Source: Micropruina sonneratiae (GTDB lineage Bacteria > Actinomycetota > Actinomycetes > Propionibacteriales > Propionibacteriaceae). From it: 64,000 nucleotides of DNA. Each line of letters begins with the position of its first letter. The first letter of the stretch is position 1. Of the stretch, positions 6,848 through 15,238 are shown in pieces. The position numbers and the translations under genes are program-made. Location of the stretch: NCBI RefSeq assembly GCF_025972045.1, contig NZ_JAPDHX010000001.1:1-64000 (forward strand), read 5' to 3'. The notes under the pieces were generated by a model. It ran no database searches, was not told the origin of the DNA, and saw only the letters and a list, made by a program, of their open reading frames with translations.

Positions 6848-8386
6848 TCACCGGGCCGCAGGTTCGTCGACGGCGCGCCGCGGAGCGGGGGTGGTGGCCC
6901 GCCAGCGGCGCACGAACAGCACCACGATCGTGCCCAGAGTGATGGTCGCGACCGGCAGCAGCATCGCCTGCGACATGGCGGCGGAGAACCCGTCGACCAG
7001 GAACGACGGCAGCTGTCCGCTGCCGAATCCGGCGTCCGCCGACCCACCGGGCAGGTTCGCCTCGAGCCGCGCCTGCATGACCGCGGCGATGGCCGCCGAG
7101 CCGATCACCGAGCCGATGGTGCGGGTGGTGTTGTAGATGCCCGAGCCGGCCCCGGCCTGCCGCGGCGGCAGGTTGCGGGTGGCGGTGGTGGCCAGCGGTC
7201 CCCACACGCCCGCCGAGCCGATGCCGACCAGCGCCGCCGGCAGCAGGAACAGCGGCAGCGCGGTGTCGGCCCGCATCAGGGTCGAGTACCACAACAGGCC
7301 GCCGCCGAAGAGCAGCATGCCGGGCAGCAGCAGGACCCGCGGGTCGGTGCGGTCCAGTAGGCGTCCGGCCAGCGGCGACAACACCCCCGACAGCACCGCG
7401 GTGGGGATCGTCAGCAGCGCCGCGTCGGTCGGGGTCAGCCCACGGGCCAGCTGCAGGAAGAACATCATCGGCAGAGCCATCGCCGTCACGCTGGCACCCA
7501 CGGTGGCGATGGCCAGGTTCGACAGCGAGAAGTTGCGGTCGGCGAAGAGGGCCAGCGGCACCAGCGGTTCGGACGCCGTGCGCGACTGCTGCCAGGCGAA
7601 CAGCCCCAGCACCAGCAGCCCCGCGACGATCAGCGACCAGACGCTGACCGGTCCCCAGATCACGCCCCAGTCGTAGGCCTCGCCCTCTTGCAGGCCGAAG
7701 ACCAGCAGGAACAGCCCGACCGCACTGAGCAGCACGCCGACCATGTCGAAGCGGTGCCGGTGGGTCTCCAGCGCCGGCACCAGGAACCACGCCAGGACGA
7801 AGCCCGCGACCCCGACCGGCAGGTTGACGAAGAAGATCGCCTCCCAGCCGAAGGCGTCCACCAGCGCGCCGCCGGCCAGGGGGCCCACCAGGGTGGCGAC
7901 CCCGGCGGTGGCGCCCCACAGGCCCATGGCGGCGCCGCGTCGATCGGCGGGGAAGGTGCGGGTGATCAGCGCCATCGACTGTGGGCTCATCAGCGCCGCG
8001 CCCAGGCCCTGCACGGCGCGCATCGCGACCAGCATGCCGAGGCTGGTCGAGAGCCCGCAGCCCAGCGAGGCCAGGGTGAAGACGGCCAGCCCCGTCAGGT
8101 ACACCCGCTTCGGTCCGAAGGCGTCGCCGAGGCGTCCGGAGATCAGCAGCGGCACCGCGAAGGCGAGCAGGTAGGCGCTGGTCACCCACACCACGTTGTC
8201 GAGATTGCCGGTGTCGGGGTCGAGGGCTGTCTTGATGGCCGGGTTGGCCACGGAGACGATCGTGGTGTCGACCAGCAACATGAAGAAGCCGACGATCACG
8301 GCCCACAGCGCCGGCCAGGGGCTGTGGGGTGCGGACGCCGCGGTGGCGTGGGCCGGCGTGGTGCCGGTGGTTGGTTGGTCGGTCAT
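6848..8386 (-). CDS. DHA2-type (14-TM) MFS drug exporter
   Basis: 512 residues starting MTDQPTTG. Major facilitator of the EmrB/QacA (DHA2) group: motif D1-like LLVDTTIVSVANPAIKTAL in TM1, motif A ISGRLGDAFGPKRVYLTGL, motif B/C features AMRAVQGLGAALMSPQSMALI, and about 14 membrane segments. Predicted proton-driven export of toxic compounds through the plasma membrane. Its start overlaps the padR stop by 4 bp, so the two form an operon and the PadR repressor probably controls it. A short Arg-rich C-tail follows the last segment. Substrate unknown. Confidence 0.85.
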   Translation of the reverse strand: MTDQPTTGTTPAHATAASAPHSPWPALWAVIVGFFMLLVDTTIVSVANPAIKTALDPDTGNLDNVVWVTSAYLLAFAVPLLISGRLGDAFGPKRVYLTGLAVFTLASLGCGLSTSLGMLVAMRAVQGLGAALMSPQSMALITRTFPADRRGAAMGLWGATAGVATLVGPLAGGALVDAFGWEAIFFVNLPVGVAGFVLAWFLVPALETHRHRFDMVGVLLSAVGLFLLVFGLQEGEAYDWGVIWGPVSVWSLIVAGLLVLGLFAWQQSRTASEPLVPLALFADRNFSLSNLAIATVGASVTAMALPMMFFLQLARGLTPTDAALLTIPTAVLSGVLSPLAGRLLDRTDPRVLLLPGMLLFGGGLLWYSTLMRADTALPLFLLPAALVGIGSAGVWGPLATTATRNLPPRQAGAGSGIYNTTRTIGSVIGSAAIAAVMQARLEANLPGGSADAGFGSGQLPSFLVDGFSAAMSQAMLLPVATITLGTIVVLFVRRWRATTPAPRRAVDEPAAR

Positions 8387-9009
8387 CGGCGGGCAGCCTC
8401 TCGGGGTTCGGGGTCGGTGGTCGCGGCGGCCGGTTCGGCCTCGTCGCCCCACGCGAAATCGTGGTCGTCGAGTTCGGACAGCAGGGTGTCGAGCCAGCCC
8501 AGCTCGGCCTCCAGCAGCACCAGCGCCCGCTCGATCTCGATCAGGTACTGGCGGGGGACGCCCCGGTCGGTGGCCTTGCGGCGTCCGGGGGCGAGCAGTT
8601 CGCGCTCGACCAGCAGGCCAGCGCGCCGGCGGCACAGCAGGTCGACGACCTCGTCCCGGTCGAGGTTGTGGGCCTCGGCCAGGGCGATCTGGAACTGTTC
8701 GGGGCAGTCGGTTCGCGGCAGTTCGCGGCGCACCCACTCGGGCACGATGCTGCGACCGGCGTCGGTGAGCGTGTAGGTGGTCCGCTCGGGTCGGTTGCCC
8801 GCCCGGTCGACCCCGACCTCGTCAAGCAGGCCCTGCCGGCACAGCCGTGCGACCGTGTGATAGAGGGTGCCGTTGGTGATCGTGACGAGCCGGTCATCGT
8901 GTCGTTGGCGCATCAGCTTCAACATCTCGTAGGGATGCATGTCACCCTCGCGGAGCAGACCGAGCACCATCACCCCCAGTGGGGTGAGCCGGTCGAGCGG
9001 GTCCTTCAT
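8383..9009 (-). CDS. PadR family transcriptional regulator
   Basis: 208 residues. N-terminal PadR winged helix: LTPLGVMVLGLLREGDMHPYEMLKLM, then NGTLYHTVARLCRQGLLDE and TTYTLTDAGRS, followed by a longer Vir-type C-terminal dimerisation helix region. PadR proteins repress adjacent drug-efflux genes and let go when they bind the drug. Here it lies directly upstream of, and overlaps, an MFS exporter gene. Possible operator at 9047-9061. Confidence 0.88.
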   Translation of the reverse strand: MKDPLDRLTPLGVMVLGLLREGDMHPYEMLKLMRQRHDDRLVTITNGTLYHTVARLCRQGLLDEVGVDRAGNRPERTTYTLTDAGRSIVPEWVRRELPRTDCPEQFQIALAEAHNLDRDEVVDLLCRRRAGLLVERELLAPGRRKATDRGVPRQYLIEIERALVLLEAELGWLDTLLSELDDHDFAWGDEAEPAAATTDPEPREAARR

Positions 9010-9046
9010 CGTTGGTCCATTCAGAATGATCAGTTGCGATTAATCC

Positions 9047-9061
9047 ACATGGACTATATGT
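9047..9061. promoter_or_regulatory. ACAT-N7-ATGT palindrome, candidate PadR operator
   Basis: ACAT (9047-9050) and ATGT (9058-9061) flank seven bases 38 bp upstream of the padR start, in a notably AT-rich patch that also holds TATAGT on the minus strand as a possible -10. Known PadR sites are often of the form ATGT-N8-ACAT; here order and spacing differ, so this is only a suggestion. Confidence 0.35.
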
Positions 9062-9124
9062 CGATGGCGACGCGGAGACAAGTCCCGGTGCGGACGGGGC
9101 CCGGGACGGGTGAAGGGCGCCGGT

Positions 9125-9892
9125 TCAGCCCTGGGTGGGCCAGTAGTGAGCCTCGTTGCGGGTGGCCGCACGGGCACCGAAGATGGCCTGCCCCACCCGG
9201 ACGCAGGTGGCGCCCTCGGTCACGGCCAGGGCGTAGTCGCCGGACATGCCCATCGACAGGCCGCCCGGTCCGACCAGCCCCGGGTCGCTGTCCCGGGCCC
9301 GGTCGCGGAGCTCGCGCAGCCTCACGAAGCAGGCCCGGACGGCGTCGGCGTCCGCACTGAACACGGCCAGCGTCATCAGGCCCCGCACGCGCAGGGCGGT
9401 GTAGCGCGGCAGCTGCCGCAGGAAGCCGACGACCTCCTCGGGGGGCAGCCCGTACTTCGACTCCTCGCCGGAGGTGTTGACCTGCACGAACACGTCCAGC
9501 GAGCGCCCGGCCGCCTGCAACCGCCGATCGAGGGCCTCGGCCACCCGCAGGCTGTCCAGGGCCTGGAACTCGTCGGCGAACGCGGCGACGTCGCGGGCCT
9601 TGTTGGTCTGCAGGTGCCCGATCACCGACCAGGACACGTCGAGGTCGGCCAACTCGCCGTGCTTGCGCTTGGCCTCCTGCACCTTGTTCTCACCGAGCTG
9701 GTGGCAGCCGGCCGCGATCGCGTTGCGCAGCCGCTCCTGCGGAACGGTCTTGCTGACCGGCAACAGCCTGACCTCGTCTGGGTTCCGGCCCACCCGTTCG
9801 GCGGCGTCGGCGATGGTGGCCCGCACCGTCGCCAGCCGGCCCGCGAAGTCCTCCACGCTGGTGGCGGTCGGGTAGCTGGCATCGGCGGGCAT
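9125..9892 (-). CDS. YggS family PLP homeostasis protein
   Basis: 255 residues from ATG 9892 (an upstream GTG at 9913 is possible). Fold type III alanine-racemase-like PLP protein: LLPVSKTV with the PLP lysine at about residue 48, then GENKVQEAKRK, SWSVIGHLQTNKAR, VNTSGEESKYG, LMTLA and LSMGMSGDYALAV. No catalytic activity is known; the family buffers pyridoxal phosphate and affects amino acid balance. In many actinobacteria it sits by ftsZ/sepF, but not here. Confidence 0.9.
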   Translation of the reverse strand: MPADASYPTATSVEDFAGRLATVRATIADAAERVGRNPDEVRLLPVSKTVPQERLRNAIAAGCHQLGENKVQEAKRKHGELADLDVSWSVIGHLQTNKARDVAAFADEFQALDSLRVAEALDRRLQAAGRSLDVFVQVNTSGEESKYGLPPEEVVGFLRQLPRYTALRVRGLMTLAVFSADADAVRACFVRLRELRDRARDSDPGLVGPGGLSMGMSGDYALAVTEGATCVRVGQAIFGARAATRNEAHYWPTQG

Positions 9893-9934
9893 GGCACCAC
9901 CGTAGTGCCGCACACGCGGGCGTCGCAGGCCGGA

Positions 9935-11362
9935 TCAGGCCGGTAGCAGCCAGTCCACGGCCTGCCGGGCCGTCCAGCCCTGCGGGTGCAGCTCGATCAA
10001 CCGTCGCGAGCCCGCCAGGTCCTGGCCGAGAGTGACCGCCGGCTGCTCGACGTAGCCGCTGCGGCGCAGCTGACCCAGTCCGATGTTCGCCATCAGGGCG
10101 TTGCACAGGCACTTGCGACCCGCGGTATCGGCGACCTCACCGCCCTTGCGGGTGAACATGTGCACGGGCTCGGACGCGCACCGGTAGCCGACCGAGCCGT
10201 CCGGACGCTCCACCGGAGCGCGCAGGTAGCCCAGGTCGCAGATCCGTTCGCGGGTCGCGTACGCCTCCTGGTCGGAAAGGGTGTCGTCGAGCTCGGCGAC
10301 CTTGAACGGGAAGCCGGTCGGCGAGGCGCGCGGATCGTTGCGTACCCGCAGGGTGCCGGCCGCGAGCTCGCCGAGCAGCCGACGCTTCAGGCTGGGCAGC
10401 AGCCCCGATTCGTCGGCCATCGCGAACAGCGTGCCGATCTGGACGCCGGCGGCGCCCACCGCGCGCGCCTCGGCGACCTTCTCGGGGGTGGCGTAGGCGC
10501 CGGCCAGCCAGAACGGCACGCCGAGCTCGGAGATCTTGGTCAGGTCGGCGATGTCCTTGGGTCCGTAGACCGGTTCACCCGCCTCGTCGAGCACCATCCG
10601 GCCGCGCGGTGGCGCGCTGTGCCCGCCGGCCCGCGGTCCCTCGATGACGAAGCCGTCCGGACGGGTCTGCGGGTCCCGGTTGAGGTAGGTGGCGAGCACG
10701 TGCAGCGACACGATCGCCAGGAACTTCGGTCGGCTCATGGCCGGCAGGTCGGCGCCGAGGTAGGCGACCGGGTCGAGTTCGGCGTAGTGGGTGCGGGTGG
10801 CGTCGGCCACGTCGATGGTGAGCCGTCCGGGGCGCCCGGCGGCGAACTCGGTGAGCAGCCGGGGGATCTCCCGCGGCACCCCGGCGCCCATGATCACGTA
10901 GTCGACGCCGGCGAGCATGGCGCCCAGGATCGCGCTGGGGTTGGCGGTCTGGATCTTCTCCAGCATGTTGATGCCGACCACGCCCGTGTGGCCCTGTTTC
11001 GCCAGCCACACCTCGGTGAAGTTCGCCGCGAGACTCAGCTCGATCGCTGCCCGGCTCGGGTCGATGGTCAGGGTTGGGTGCGGCCGGTAGGGCTGGCCGG
11101 GGCGCCGACCGCCCTCGATGAAGTAGCGCTCCAGCACCCGGCGGGCGATCGCCGGTGACGGAAAGTGGGCCAGTGCGCGACGACGGTGCCCGCCCGGGTC
11201 GCCGTCGGCGAGGGTTCGGGCCAGGACGCCGTCGAGCGCGGTGCCCGACACCACGCCGAGCTGACCGGCCAGTGACACCTCGTGGGCGAGCTGCCACGAC
11301 GACACGGCGACACCCATGCCGCCCTGGATGACGACCGGGTGAGTGCGCACGGGGAGAACCAT
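9935..11362 (-). CDS. nitronate monooxygenase (2-nitropropane dioxygenase family)
   Basis: 475 residues with an FMN TIM-barrel start, PVVIQGGMGVAVSSWQLAHEVS, and the phosphate-binding part GAAGVQIGTLFAMADES. Nitronate monooxygenases oxidise alkyl nitronates, such as propionate-3-nitronate, to carbonyl compounds with FMN. The protein is longer than typical class I enzymes (~350 residues); the extra C-terminal part with CASEPVHMF and RKCLCNALMANIGL (Cys pair) is seen in a related actinobacterial subgroup. The ATG at 11362 lies 2 bp from a long palindrome and lacks a Shine-Dalgarno, so the mRNA may be leaderless. Confidence 0.8.
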   Translation of the reverse strand: MVLPVRTHPVVIQGGMGVAVSSWQLAHEVSLAGQLGVVSGTALDGVLARTLADGDPGGHRRRALAHFPSPAIARRVLERYFIEGGRRPGQPYRPHPTLTIDPSRAAIELSLAANFTEVWLAKQGHTGVVGINMLEKIQTANPSAILGAMLAGVDYVIMGAGVPREIPRLLTEFAAGRPGRLTIDVADATRTHYAELDPVAYLGADLPAMSRPKFLAIVSLHVLATYLNRDPQTRPDGFVIEGPRAGGHSAPPRGRMVLDEAGEPVYGPKDIADLTKISELGVPFWLAGAYATPEKVAEARAVGAAGVQIGTLFAMADESGLLPSLKRRLLGELAAGTLRVRNDPRASPTGFPFKVAELDDTLSDQEAYATRERICDLGYLRAPVERPDGSVGYRCASEPVHMFTRKGGEVADTAGRKCLCNALMANIGLGQLRRSGYVEQPAVTLGQDLAGSRRLIELHPQGWTARQAVDWLLPA

Positions 11363-11364
11363 GC

Positions 11365-11397
11365 ACCTACGGTAGCGTAAGTTACGCTTTCGTAGGT
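11365..11397. promoter_or_regulatory. nested palindrome in front of the nitronate monooxygenase gene
   Basis: Outer arms ACCTACG (11365-11371) and CGTAGGT (11391-11397) enclose inner arms GCGTAA (11375-11380) and TTACGC (11382-11387) around a single G. Two concentric perfect palindromes 2 bp from a start codon look like an operator, for example for a TetR-type dimer pair. The regulator is not adjacent. Confidence 0.6.
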
Positions 11398-11933
11398 AAT
11401 CTCACGGCACCGGCCAGCAGGACGCCGAGCAACCGCTGCTGCAGCCATATCGGCAGTGCCGGCCCGCCCTCGGCGAACACGTCGGAGGGGACGCCGAACA
11501 CGTGCTTGGGAACGAACCAGTAGCCGCGCCGCACGCTCAGCACGGCGTGGTCGGCGCTGCGGGCCGCGTCGCAGGCGATGTCGCAGCCCGAGTTGCCGGC
11601 CCCGACGACCAGCACCCGGCGTCGGTTCAGCTCGTCGGCGCTGCGATAGGTCACCGAGTGCCGCACCTCGCCGGTGTAGCCGGCCGGCGGGGCCGGCACG
11701 ATCGGGTCCCATTGGACGCCGGAGGCGGCCACCACCCGGTAGTGCACGCGCCGTGCCGTCGGAGCGGGTGACCCGCCAGCGGCCGTCTTCGGTGGGCTCG
11801 AGCGAGCTGACTTCGACGCCGAACTCGATCGGCGCGACCAGGTCGTGGGCGTCGGCGAAGCTCCTCAGGTAGCGCAGAATCTGCCGGTCGCGAGCCCTGC
11901 CGGGCCGGCGCCGATGATGCACGTGTCGGACAT
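11382..11933 (-). pseudogene. flavin-containing monooxygenase remnant
   Basis: A good ribosome site (AGGAGGG) precedes ATG 11933, and the first residues MSDTCIIGAGPAGLATGR are a classic FAD Rossmann start. The sequence then jumps to RQILRYLRSFADAHDL, which in intact enzymes comes some 60-70 residues later, so there is an internal deletion. This part is in a second frame. Near 11755 a further shift leads to HYRVVAASGVQWDPIVP and the NADPH site VLVVGAGNSGCDIA. The frame ends at 11382, well before the usual C-terminus. Not functional as written. Confidence 0.8.
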
Positions 11934-11975
11934 CACCCTCCTGGTGTTCGCGAGGATGGTACGTCCTTCGGCGGG

Positions 11976-12479
11976 TTACGGCGGCAGCAGCATCCAACTG
12001 GTCAGCACGGCGCCGTCGCGGCGCGCGGCGTCCATCACCGCCTCGACGTCGATCAGCGTGCCCTCGACGAGCAGCGGCTGGTCGAGGCTGGTGTCGCCCG
12101 ACCAGGTGACGGCCGTGTCCGGGGGCGGGACGAAGCGGCGTCCGGCCAGTGCGTGCACGACACCGGCGGCCCGCACCTGCGGCGAATCCGCCGACACCAT
12201 CGTCACCTCCTCGACGCCCGACAGTCCGAGCAGGGTTCGTTCGATGAGGCTCTGCAGGCGGTGGCTGGTGGCGAACACGAGAGTGAGCAGGACGTTGTTG
12301 CCGCGGCGGTCGCCGGTGGCGAAGAACTCGATGCTGACGCCTCGCCCGCTGATCACCTCGGCCACCGCGGTCAGCGAACCGGGCCGGTCGGCGGCGCGCA
12401 CGTAGGCGACGTAGCGCACCCGCACCTGACCGGTCGACGCCAGGTCGCGGATCGGCGTCCCACTGATTCGCTCCATCAT
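11976..12479 (-). CDS. ACT-domain protein
   Basis: 167 residues from ATG 12479, which has GGAG nine bases upstream. Residues ~18-95 look like an ACT domain: VRYVAYVRAADRPGSLTAVAEVISGRGVSIEF with the typical D-R-P-G-x-L turn. ACT domains bind amino acids to regulate enzymes. The C-terminal half (DTAVTWSGDTSLDQPLLVEGTL) has no partner domain I recognise. Function unknown; likely a small regulatory or sensing protein. Its neighbours are a pseudogene and a mobile-element remnant. Confidence 0.6.
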   Translation of the reverse strand: MMERISGTPIRDLASTGQVRVRYVAYVRAADRPGSLTAVAEVISGRGVSIEFFATGDRRGNNVLLTLVFATSHRLQSLIERTLLGLSGVEEVTMVSADSPQVRAAGVVHALAGRRFVPPPDTAVTWSGDTSLDQPLLVEGTLIDVEAVMDAARRDGAVLTSWMLLPP

Positions 12480-12541
12480 CGCGGTGCTCCCATTCCGACA
12501 CGCTACGGCAGTGACGTTTCGTCGGTGTTGCGTCACGGTTG

Positions 12542-12817
12542 CGGACTCGGTCGGTCAGGTGCGCCGCACACCTTGCCCACACGTCTCAGCTGCGGCCTCG
12601 TCTCCACGTGCTGCTCACCATCGCTGCCGGACTCGGCCCGCTGCCCATCGACCACCCCGCCGACGCCCTGCACTACCGGATCACCACCCTCATCCAGCAG
12701 CAAGTCGAGATGGAATACCAAGAAGCACTCACCATCACACAGGCCCACCGACCCATGTCCCAACCCCCCAGTACGCATCGACCCGACCGCGGCCGCAACC
12801 GCGACATCAGCATCTGA
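12542..12817 (+). pseudogene. C-terminal remnant of a MobF relaxase
   Basis: The frame ending at 12817 matches the end of the complete relaxase encoded at 54068-57883: AAGLGPLPIDHPADALHYRIT against AAELGPLPVERAADALRYRIT, then RQEALQIA-like QEALTIT, and the final HRPDRGRNRDISI against YRPDHDHHRGISI. Only about 90 residues remain of some 1270. The following small HTH gene occurs next to the relaxase in both places, so this is the tail of a related conjugative or mobilisable element. Confidence 0.85.
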
Positions 12818-12839
12818 CACCCCATCGAAAGGAACCGCC

Positions 12840-13067
12840 ATGGCGATCCATCCCAACTGGAACCAGCCCCTACCGGAGTGGCTGTCCCTGCAACAAGCTG
12901 CTGCCCTTTACGGGGTCAGCGTCGACACGCTGCGACGCCGTATCGAGGCGGGCCGCCTGCCCGCCTCCCGCTTCGGCGAGCGGCTCATTCGTGTTCGATC
13001 CGAGGATCTCGACCGCCTCTTCCGGCCGATTCCCACCGGCCTGACCTTCACCCGCCGCCGCGCATGA
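12840..13067 (+). CDS. small helix-turn-helix (excisionase/MerR-like) protein
   Basis: 75 residues, ATG at 12840 with GAAAGGA upstream. Contains the excisionase-type winged helix: PEWLSLQQAAALYGVSVDTLRRRIEAGRLPASRFGERLIRVRSEDLDRLF. It is a paralogue of the 78-residue protein at 53807-54043 (shared EWLSLQQAA, SVDTLRRRI, LPASR, RLIRVR). The frame is intact although the relaxase before it is only a stump. Probably a Xis or plasmid-type DNA-binding protein; a role here is doubtful. Confidence 0.75.
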   Translation: MAIHPNWNQPLPEWLSLQQAAALYGVSVDTLRRRIEAGRLPASRFGERLIRVRSEDLDRLFRPIPTGLTFTRRRA

Positions 13068-13088
13068 CCCACGCGAGCGGCACCCTCG

Positions 13089-14288
13089 CTACTGCTCGAG
13101 CAGAACGTCCAAGACCCGCGGCGCGTGGAAACGGCGCCCGTACACACGCTCGTCGTAGGGGGCGAGGATGTCGTGGGTGACGAGCGAGTCGATGAGCTTC
13201 TTGGCGCCGGCCTTGCCGATGCCCAAGACTCTGGCCGCCTGAGCGACAGTGAACGTGGGTTGACCCACCGCGAAGTCGACGAGCAACCGGGCGTTTCCGG
13301 TACGGATCGGGGTGGACTGAAGACTTTCCTTCAGTTCGGCCTGGACCCCTGCCAGAGTCGACATCCGTCTCCGTGCAGCGTCGGCCGAATCCGCCAAACC
13401 CTGGGCGAAGAACTCGACCCAGGTGGACCAGTCGCCATCGGTCGAGACGGCGAGCAGCGCGTCGTAGTACTCCTGCCGGCGAGCCTCGAACCAGGTCGAC
13501 ACCGAGAGAGTCGGCTCGGTGAGAACACCGGACGCGTACAACTGCAGGACGATCAGGAGTCGTCCCAGCCGTCCGTTGCCGTCGTGGAAGGGGTGTAGTG
13601 CCTCGAACTCGTAGTGACCCATCGCCGCAGCCACGACAGGATCGATGCGATCGTCGTGATCAGCCTGCATCCACACAGTCAGGTCGCGTAGTCGCGCTTC
13701 GAGATCGGCTCCTGGAGGCGGCGGAACGTACCGCGCCGCTTTGATGGGGATCTCGCCCGGCGGCACGCCCTCCCGACGTCCGATCACTACTTGTACCGGT
13801 CGCACCTGCCCGGAGTGCTCACGCTCCGACGGCGTTCCGCGCATGAGCATGCCTTGCAGATTGGCCAGACTGGACGAGCCCCAACCCCGGCGTTCCTCTG
13901 CCCAACCGAATGCGGTCTCGGCCACGATCACGTAGTTGAGCACTTCACGAAGCGAGGGGTCCTGCAGGTCGTCGGAGTCGGCGGCCAGGACTCGCGCCGG
14001 AGGTTCGTAGGTACCTTCGAGCGCGGCAGTTGACTGGGCTTCCAGACGCAGCGTGGAACTCCTGAACAGCCTGGGGTTGGGCAGCCGCTGGGCGGTCGAA
14101 TCCAGTGCGGCAAGAGCTGCGCGTGCATCGCCGACGTGCCGATACGCGCGACCGCTCAGCTCCGGGCTGTCGTCTGCCAGAGGATTGGGGAGAAAAGCCC
14201 AGTGTTCCCAGGCACCGCCGCCGGGGTGTGAGCCGCTGATCGGAACGAGTGTGCCGAACGGTGCCTTCTGGAACAGTTTGACGTCCAC
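13089..14288 (-). CDS. Fic domain protein (AMPylase-type) with inhibitory helix and wHTH
   Basis: 399 residues. The Fic core motif HPFHDGNGRLGR (residues ~233-244) is complete, so it should transfer AMP (or another nucleotide) from ATP to a target. An N-terminal T87-x3-E91-G92 (STAALEG) matches the inhibitory (S/T)xxxE(G/N) motif of class II Fic proteins, so activity is probably self-restrained. The C-terminus (TFTVAQAARVLGIGKAGAKKLIDSL) is a winged helix that may bind DNA. Convergent with the HTH gene of a mobile-element remnant and next to tRNA-Ser, so it was likely brought in by that element. Target unknown. Confidence 0.9.
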   Translation of the reverse strand: MDVKLFQKAPFGTLVPISGSHPGGGAWEHWAFLPNPLADDSPELSGRAYRHVGDARAALAALDSTAQRLPNPRLFRSSTLRLEAQSTAALEGTYEPPARVLAADSDDLQDPSLREVLNYVIVAETAFGWAEERRGWGSSSLANLQGMLMRGTPSEREHSGQVRPVQVVIGRREGVPPGEIPIKAARYVPPPPGADLEARLRDLTVWMQADHDDRIDPVVAAAMGHYEFEALHPFHDGNGRLGRLLIVLQLYASGVLTEPTLSVSTWFEARRQEYYDALLAVSTDGDWSTWVEFFAQGLADSADAARRRMSTLAGVQAELKESLQSTPIRTGNARLLVDFAVGQPTFTVAQAARVLGIGKAGAKKLIDSLVTHDILAPYDERVYGRRFHAPRVLDVLLEQ

Positions 14289-14518
14289 AATGCAACACTA
14301 CTGGCAGTTGTGGAAACTTTCATCGATGTGATTGATCCAGAGGCCGCAACGCGACGAAGCACTCGCGCAGGCCTCGCGCGGCGACTGCGTGCATCGCGAG
14401 GACGACGGCGCGAGGACCACGAGAAAGATAGCGCACATTTAGCGCACGAGATGGCCGTTGGGTCGACGTGCAACCTCTCAAACAGAGGTTTCACCCCTAG
14501 CCAGAGCAGGAACAGCAG
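14289..14518. other. non-coding stretch between the Fic gene and tRNA-Ser
   Basis: About 230 bases with no convincing gene. It holds a direct repeat AGCGCAC-ATTT-AGCGCAC near 14433 and a 7-bp hairpin AACCTCT/AGAGGTT at about 14471-14490, which may end the tRNA transcript although no U-run follows. Possibly the edge of a former integrated element. Confidence 0.4.
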
Positions 14519-14606
14519 TGGCGGAGGATACGAGATTCGAACTCGTGAGGGTGTGAACCCAACCCGCTTTCCAAGCGAGCGCCATAGGCCTCTAGGCGAA
14601 TCCTCC
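14519..14606 (-). tRNA. tRNA-Ser (anticodon GGA)
   Basis: Acceptor arms GGAGGAT (from 14606) and ATCCTCC pair over seven bases; discriminator G, and CCA is encoded (14519-14521). Anticodon loop CTTGGAAAG gives GGA. There is a long variable arm, as expected of tRNA-Ser, and a GTTCGAATC T-loop. Its 3' end faces the mobile-element remnant and Fic gene, a common integration arrangement. Confidence 0.95.
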
Positions 14607-14680
14607 GTCGGAGAGAATACCGGGAGCCTGTGACCGGGGCCAAACCGGTGACCTGCTTCACTGAACCGATGGAAGCCTCG

Positions 14681-15238
14681 ATGCAGACCCGCCCCGGCTG
14701 GAAGCAGCGGATCCTGGCGAGCCTCGTCGACTATCTGGTGATCGCGGCCTGGTTGCTGGTGCTCACCGGTTTCTCCTTCGTCATCGCGCCGTTCCTGCCG
14801 CCGCTCACCGGGCGGCAGGACCTGCTGGCGACCGACGTGATCGTGCTCGGTGCCACGGTGTTCCCGGTGTGGCTGTATCTGAGCCTGACCGAGGCGTCCG
14901 AAGCGGCCGGGACGTTGGGCAAGCGGGTTCAGCACCTGGCCGTCCAGGCCGCCGACGGAGGACGGGCGCCCTGGCCGCGAATCGCGCTGCGCAACGTCGT
15001 CAAGCTGCTGCCCTGGCAACTCGCGCATCTGGGCGTGTCCCGGTTCATGCTCGATCAGCAGTTCGGGGTCGCGATCGCCTGCTACGTCGCCTCCTGGCTG
15101 CTGCTCATCGCGACCATTGTGATGGCCGCCCGCGATCCCCAGCGCCGGGCGTTGCACGACCGGTTGGCCGGCACCCGGGTGATCACAACGGCTCAGTCGA
15201 ACCGTTTGGTCACGCGGCCTCCGTCGACGTCGGTGTAG
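14681..15238 (+). CDS. RDD family membrane protein
   Basis: 185 residues from ATG 14681, chosen because GGAAG lies six bases before it and the protein then begins MQTRPGWKQRILASLVDYLV, the usual RDD start; GTG 14630 and ATG 14669 are alternatives. RDD pattern: R-x-x-A-x-x-x-D in TM1, LGKRV...LAVQ after TM2, and DPQRRALHDRLAGT at the end. Three or four membrane segments. RDD proteins are small membrane proteins, some linked to ion or osmotic homeostasis; no role is known here. Its last 46 bases overlap the convergent next gene. Confidence 0.8.
   Translation: MQTRPGWKQRILASLVDYLVIAAWLLVLTGFSFVIAPFLPPLTGRQDLLATDVIVLGATVFPVWLYLSLTEASEAAGTLGKRVQHLAVQAADGGRAPWPRIALRNVVKLLPWQLAHLGVSRFMLDQQFGVAIACYVASWLLLIATIVMAARDPQRRALHDRLAGTRVITTAQSNRLVTRPPSTSV

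Noticed and set aside
5671-6942. 423-codon plus-strand frame opposite metN
   Set aside because: Antisense shadow with His/Gln/Asp-rich composition.
14471-14490. Rho-independent terminator after tRNA-Ser
   Set aside because: 7-bp stem without a U-run in the tRNA's direction; kept only as a remark.
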